Positions 60,109 through 64,000 of a stretch of DNA of 64,000 bases are shown piece by piece. The notes beneath the pieces were generated by a model. It did no database searches. It worked only from the letters and a program-made list of their open reading frames with translations, and was not told the DNA's origin. Within the stretch, counting starts at the first letter, position 1, and every line of letters begins with the position of its first letter. Source of the DNA: Dentipellis sp. KUC8613 (lineage: Eukaryota > Basidiomycota > Agaricomycetes > Russulales > Hericiaceae); contig NSJX01000053.1 in assembly GCA_002286715.1 (NCBI GenBank), positions 1 through 64,000 of the forward strand, read 5' to 3'. Made by a program: the position numbers and the translations under genes.

Positions 60109-60329
60109 ATGCTCGTCTGCAACTCCCCGAGCCGTATGCTAATTCTTGATCCTGTCTCGGTCAACTGACTCATGGCGATCGAACGCCAATAAAACTTCGC
60201 ACCTGTAGCTGCTTGGTGTTGTCTGAATCTGTAATACCCTGAGCCGTAACTCCAGTAGCACTGTAGATATTGAACGTTTGAACGAGTAGACCTGAAATAT
60301 GAAATCTATTGCGTCATGTAGCCGGCGTG
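60109..60329. other. Spacer between gene E tail and RFC5 relict
   Basis: No gene seen. It may contain further decayed RFC5 sequence, but I could not align it by eye. Confidence 0.4.
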
Positions 60330-60445
60330 CAGCCCGACCCTCCCGATTGTTGCCGCTCTACAAAATTTGGAAGACACTGCCTTTTATATTTTCAACTTCA
60401 ACATCTGAACCATGTGAAGCGCACCTGATCCACCGAATGCATACG
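60330..60445 (-). pseudogene. Relict of RFC5 exons 1-2
   Basis: On the minus strand, 60442-60425 is an 18-nt counterpart of RFC5 exon 1 (MHSVDQ instead of MLWVDQ), followed by the same donor gtgcgctt and similar intron bases. Further along, DNA resembling exon 2 is recognisable (the gtagccg...ccgctct region) but is scrambled by small indels. It cannot encode a clamp loader subunit. It marks the left edge of the duplicated unit that carries gene F. Confidence 0.7.
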
Positions 60446-60526
60446 ACAGAGGGAAGGGTCCGAAGGAGGTGGTGTAAGATCAACTTGAAACTGCGGGCCC
60501 CCCGGGCCGGGGGAGCGCGCAGTCTG

Positions 60527-60600
60527 CGCGTGAAGTCACGACACGTTCGGTTCGTGGAACCGAGTCGTCGTCCTTGACAACGACGACAATTTGGTTCTAT
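60527..60600. repeat. Duplicated block, right copy (empty site)
   Basis: Counterpart of 55970-56020 joined directly to the counterpart of 56250-56267 (acaacgacgacaatttgg), without the inverted-repeat insertion found at 56021-56249. It also folds locally: gtcgtcgt and acgacgac flank a short loop. Confidence 0.75.
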
Positions 60601-60897
60601 GCTCATTCCCCGCCATACGACTTTCTAGAGGATATACTTGAGACTCCCTCAGGCGGTAAATTCTCCCTGAACTTGGGTCATGTATGATTTTGTAGGCTCA
60701 GTGCCGTCACTGGCACCGGCCGCATCTGAGTCGCTACTTTTTTCACCATCCGTCAGTGCCTACGCGATTATCTGCAAGTTTGACGGGATATGCTATTAAA
60801 ACAGTCCACAGGAACGCACATCTCTTTGTGGACGCATGGCGTTGTATGTGGGCACGAATAACGTGGCAATACACCCCACCTGTGTGTCAAGCAGCAC

Positions 60898-61101
60898 AAC
60901 CTAGAATCAGCACAATCATAGGTGGTATAGCTAAATCAAGCACAAAGACTGGGAGCGTAGCTGCGCTGGGCATAACGACGGATGATCAAAATATCTATGT
61001 ATGGCACAAAGACGGTGCGGGCTCGAAGACATTATAAACCGTCATACTTGTATGCTCCGCTGCATCACAACGTACACCTTACAATCAACCACCGTCTTTG
61101 G
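60898..61101 (+). promoter_or_regulatory. Conserved family promoter, gene F
   Basis: Aligns over about 190 bp with the region upstream of gene E, including ggtggtatagctaaatcaag, a ggcacaaagac block and ttataaac at 61032-61039, 63 bp before the ATG at 61102. This places the start codon independently of the open frame, which extends further upstream. Confidence 0.75.
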
Positions 61102-64000
61102 ATGTCCAATTACTGGGACATCTACGAGCGGCAGCTCATCCCGCTTGGACATGGGCTTCCCATCTGGGAAGCCGATCCGCGAAGAGACGAAGTAGAAGTG
61201 CAAGTGGGAGACGTTGGATACATGCAGTACGTACCATCCCTCACAGTATCTCTCATACAGGCACCTAATGAGATTGATGAACACTTTCGCGTGCAGGGAA
61301 GGCCGGTTTCATCGGGTCTTCAATGTGCTCCATGGCGATACGCGTCAGGGCATGGTCATACAACGTCCTGCGGACGCTGTCTTCCCAGCAGAATACGAAC
61401 AACCTTATCCGAACAGATACGGTGTGCCTGAATACCACAAGCCATTGGTCCTGAAAGAAGAAGTCGAGATACATGGGCATCTTACCAGTGGCCTGTATGC
61501 GAGTCAGTATTGCTCGGAAACGGAGGCCAGTCCACAGGCCAGCATAACGTCAACAGCATGGTGAGCCCGAGATGCGGCCATGGCCAACTTGTTTGGTGTT
61601 TCTCATGTCCTTCATGCATAGGTTGCCTGATATTTCTGCCAACATGTCGCTTTCCTGCTCGAGCCAGTGCGGTGCGGAGCTGACCCTGCGTGAAGATGGC
61701 GAGACACGCGTAGCCTCATTGGGCACTTTCAAGATCTACGAGTCCAACTACCTTTGGTCGAGATGGCGCACCTTCGTGAGGAATTGCGAGGCGCACAGCC
61801 ATGGCGCAGATAATCTCGTGCTCGTCTATGGCCACACAAAGACGAAAGCGTGGTCGTGCGTCGCGTTCGACACCTACCAGCAGTCATCTGGGGTTACTCT
61901 CGACATCAAGGTGTTCGACATCGCCTCCAGTGTGCTGACCTATCGGCGGCCCGGGATGGTTGTGTCCACCACCCCTTTCAACAATTGTGGACCGTGGAGT
62001 CTGCGAGCTCAAGAGCAAGCCCAGGGAGGCGTGACGGACACCGCAAATCTGAAACAGAACCAGACGGTGTTCATTCGAAGACTGCGGAGCTGCGACATGA
62101 CGTTGTATACTAAACTAATCGCTAAGTTGTCCCATATACTGGCACTGTGGTCATGGGGTAGAACCCCCGCACTTGATGCGACACCGACTGCAGCCAGGTT
62201 GGATGGCGCATCTGAGGCTCAGGCGTCTGGGTCCCAGGGATCCAGCCAGTCTGGTGCATCTGGCTCGTTGGACACGCGGATTGCAAGGAACGTTTCGCAT
62301 CCGGCGGTTGCCAGGAACGTGCCGCATCTAGCAGCCGCAAGAAGCTTATCGCACTCGATAAGGGCCGGAGGGTCATACAACTCAAGCTTGAGCTCAATCA
62401 GTAGTCGTTCTGAATCAGTGTATTCAGAGAACCTGCAGCCGACGCGGTCGAGGCTGTCGAGTATACCGGAGAAGGACGACGCCCGCCGTGATCCGCCAGC
62501 GACTGCGTCCCAGAGTGCTAACGTTCCTCTAGCCACGCGTACCCCTGAACGGGTGAATACTCGTCATGGAACAATTGAAGAAGAGGAACCCGTACGTTTG
62601 TTTCCAAGCTCTCATAATCGATGAAAGCCCGTTTTAATTTAGTCACAGCCTCACATTGATCCTCTCGATGAGCTGCTCTGCTATGTCTACAAGGTCGGCC
62701 GGCTGGCATCTCTGTTTTAAAGCATTGACGGATATCGTATAGAGCGAACTACTGGACTATCAAAGCCCGTTTGAACGCCGGGCTATTGCCTCCGACGACG
62801 ACATCAGCGACTTGGTCAAAGTGATTCAGATCATTCACTACCTACAAATTCTGCCACCTGATGCTCTTTGCAGATCTTCAGATATTTGCACGACGGTCGA
62901 ATGCCCGAAGATATGACGGAGCTCATCGCAGAGATAAGACCTCCAACTGTGAGTAATCATACCAACTGAGCAGCGACCTCCGGAAATAATCAAGTATTCC
63001 CCAATATCCAGACCCGTACGCATGGAATTGCGACACTGGATGATCTCAAGAGCTTTCTTCCGGTGGGAAATCAAGTCCCATGCCCTTGACAGCCTCATCA
63101 TCTCAATGTATCTCGTATTGTAGGAAATACCAGATGCATCGCAGCCGGAAGGAAGCCTGATTGGATCGCAGGGTAAATATTTCGGCAAATTTTCCTAGCA
63201 GAATGGGACATAATGACTGATGCTTTATTCAAAAGTAGACGAAACTATGCCATCCGAGACTGTGTTAGATGCTCGGCAGGTGAATAATCGAATCGTACTC
63301 TCAATGCTGTACCCTATGATCTCACATAGTTCAAGGCTTATTTTCTAGAATTATTCAAGAGAACATTGGCAGTTTTCGATGCTTTGCTGGTCGAGATCCC
63401 CAAAGTGGACATACACACGGTGAGATTGGTGTCCGTCGTCGAACTATGTGGTTGTTTATAGTATGGCGTCTGCGCAGGAGAAAATAGCCAATCTGCAGCA
63501 TCAAACCTCGCTCATGGTCCGGGAGTTCCAGAAATTCTTGAGTGTTGTCTCCCGCAATGATTTATCGCACCTCGGGGACAACGCCGGAGCTGTCCTGTTC
63601 ATCGAGAATACCTTGCGGTAAGAAATAATCCGCTGTTTCCACGGTGTTGCTTATGCTGGCTATGCTTTAGTTCGATCATGTCACTTCATGAGCATGTGCT
63701 TGAGTGGATCAGGAAGGATCCGCCCAAGCCTGTAGTTACGCACGCAGTCACACCGCTCGATCTAATGACAAGATATTCATGGGGTATATGCAGATATCAG
63801 AGCGTTTATACAGGCGTACGTCCATGCTTTCTCGATTCCATATACGTTGTTGAAGGCTGATGCGAATGACCCTTAGGCTCGGGTGCTGACGACACCCGGC
63901 ACCCTTCATGAACGTTTTGTGCGGATGCTATATGTAGGCCCATTCTTCCTACTTCGTCGAAAGGTGTTGGCTGATTAAAGTACAGGGTGCCCTACTGAAC
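61102..64000 (+). CDS. Uncharacterised multi-exon family protein, member F (probably runs past the window)
   Basis: Exons 61102-61226, 61297-61560, 61622-62591, 62643-62693, 62743-62820, 62874-62948, 63012-63062, 63124-63172, 63239-63279, 63330-63419, 63478-63617, 63671-63815, and a last one from 63877. It reads MSNYWDIYERQLIPLGHGLP, VQVGDVGYMQEGRFHRVFNV, SLSCSSQCGAELTLRE, LVLVYGHTKTKAWSCVAF, NQTVFIRRL, a Ser/Ala-rich linker with near-repeats ARNVSHPAVARNVPHLAAAR, DPLDELLCYVYK, AIASDDDISDLVK, PEDMTELIAEIRPPT, and helical EKIANLQHQTSLMVREFQKF. A stop at 63978 is possible, but comparison with D and E suggests a donor after RMLY (gtaggccc), so the true 3' end probably lies outside the window. 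Function unknown; tandem to E. Confidence 0.75.

Overview
The window is nuclear DNA of a filamentous basidiomycete, most likely an Agaricomycete. The genes are GC-rich and are interrupted by many 50-60 nt GT-AG introns, plus a few GC-AG introns. Housekeeping proteins (RPL4, COQ4, CWC2, TMA46, RFC5) are clearly fungal. A tRNA-Leu(CAA) gene has a fungal-type intron, and a non-LTR (LINE) reverse transcriptase has the RT plus RNase H layout common in basidiomycetes. I see no operons, Shine-Dalgarno sites or CRISPR arrays.

Layout. 1-4 kb: a 5'-truncated LINE on the minus strand. 4.3-13.7 kb: three paralogous quinone-oxidoreductase-like MDR genes (two tandem on +, one on -) with identical exon structure; between the second and third lie an uncharacterised minus-strand gene, an Aro8-like PLP aminotransferase and tRNA-Leu. 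14.2-17.1 kb: first member (D) of a family I cannot assign a function to. 17.7-26.2 kb: dense conserved block with RPL4, a two-finger C2H2 protein, COQ4 and CWC2 (divergent pair) and TMA46 (convergent with CWC2). 26.9-35.8 kb: a Ser/Pro-rich protein, a WD40-like protein and an MFS sugar/quinate-type transporter. 35.8-41.5 kb: a 5.7 kb stretch with no gene I can support, upstream of a Crz1-like C2H2 transcription factor. 45-49.4 kb: two uncharacterised low-complexity proteins. 51.3-55.9 kb: a possible Whi5/Nrm1-like cell-cycle repressor and RFC5. 56.8-64 kb: two tandem members (E and F) of the same family as D; F probably runs off the window.

The most unusual material is the D/E/F family. All three genes have a first exon of exactly 125 nt, about 200 bp of similar upstream DNA ending in a TTATAAAC box, a conserved N-terminal module, a conserved middle module and a fast-diverging helical C-terminus. 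The E and F upstream regions show how the pair arose: F lies behind a decayed copy of the first two exons of RFC5, which is E's real neighbour. So a unit of RFC5 5' end plus intergenic DNA plus family gene was duplicated. E's upstream region carries a ~230 bp inverted-repeat insertion that F's copy lacks, which gives an internal empty site.

Exon boundaries come from reading splice sites by eye and checking reading-frame continuity. Total lengths divisible by three were verified for most multi-exon genes. No database search was possible, so family names rest on recognised motifs.
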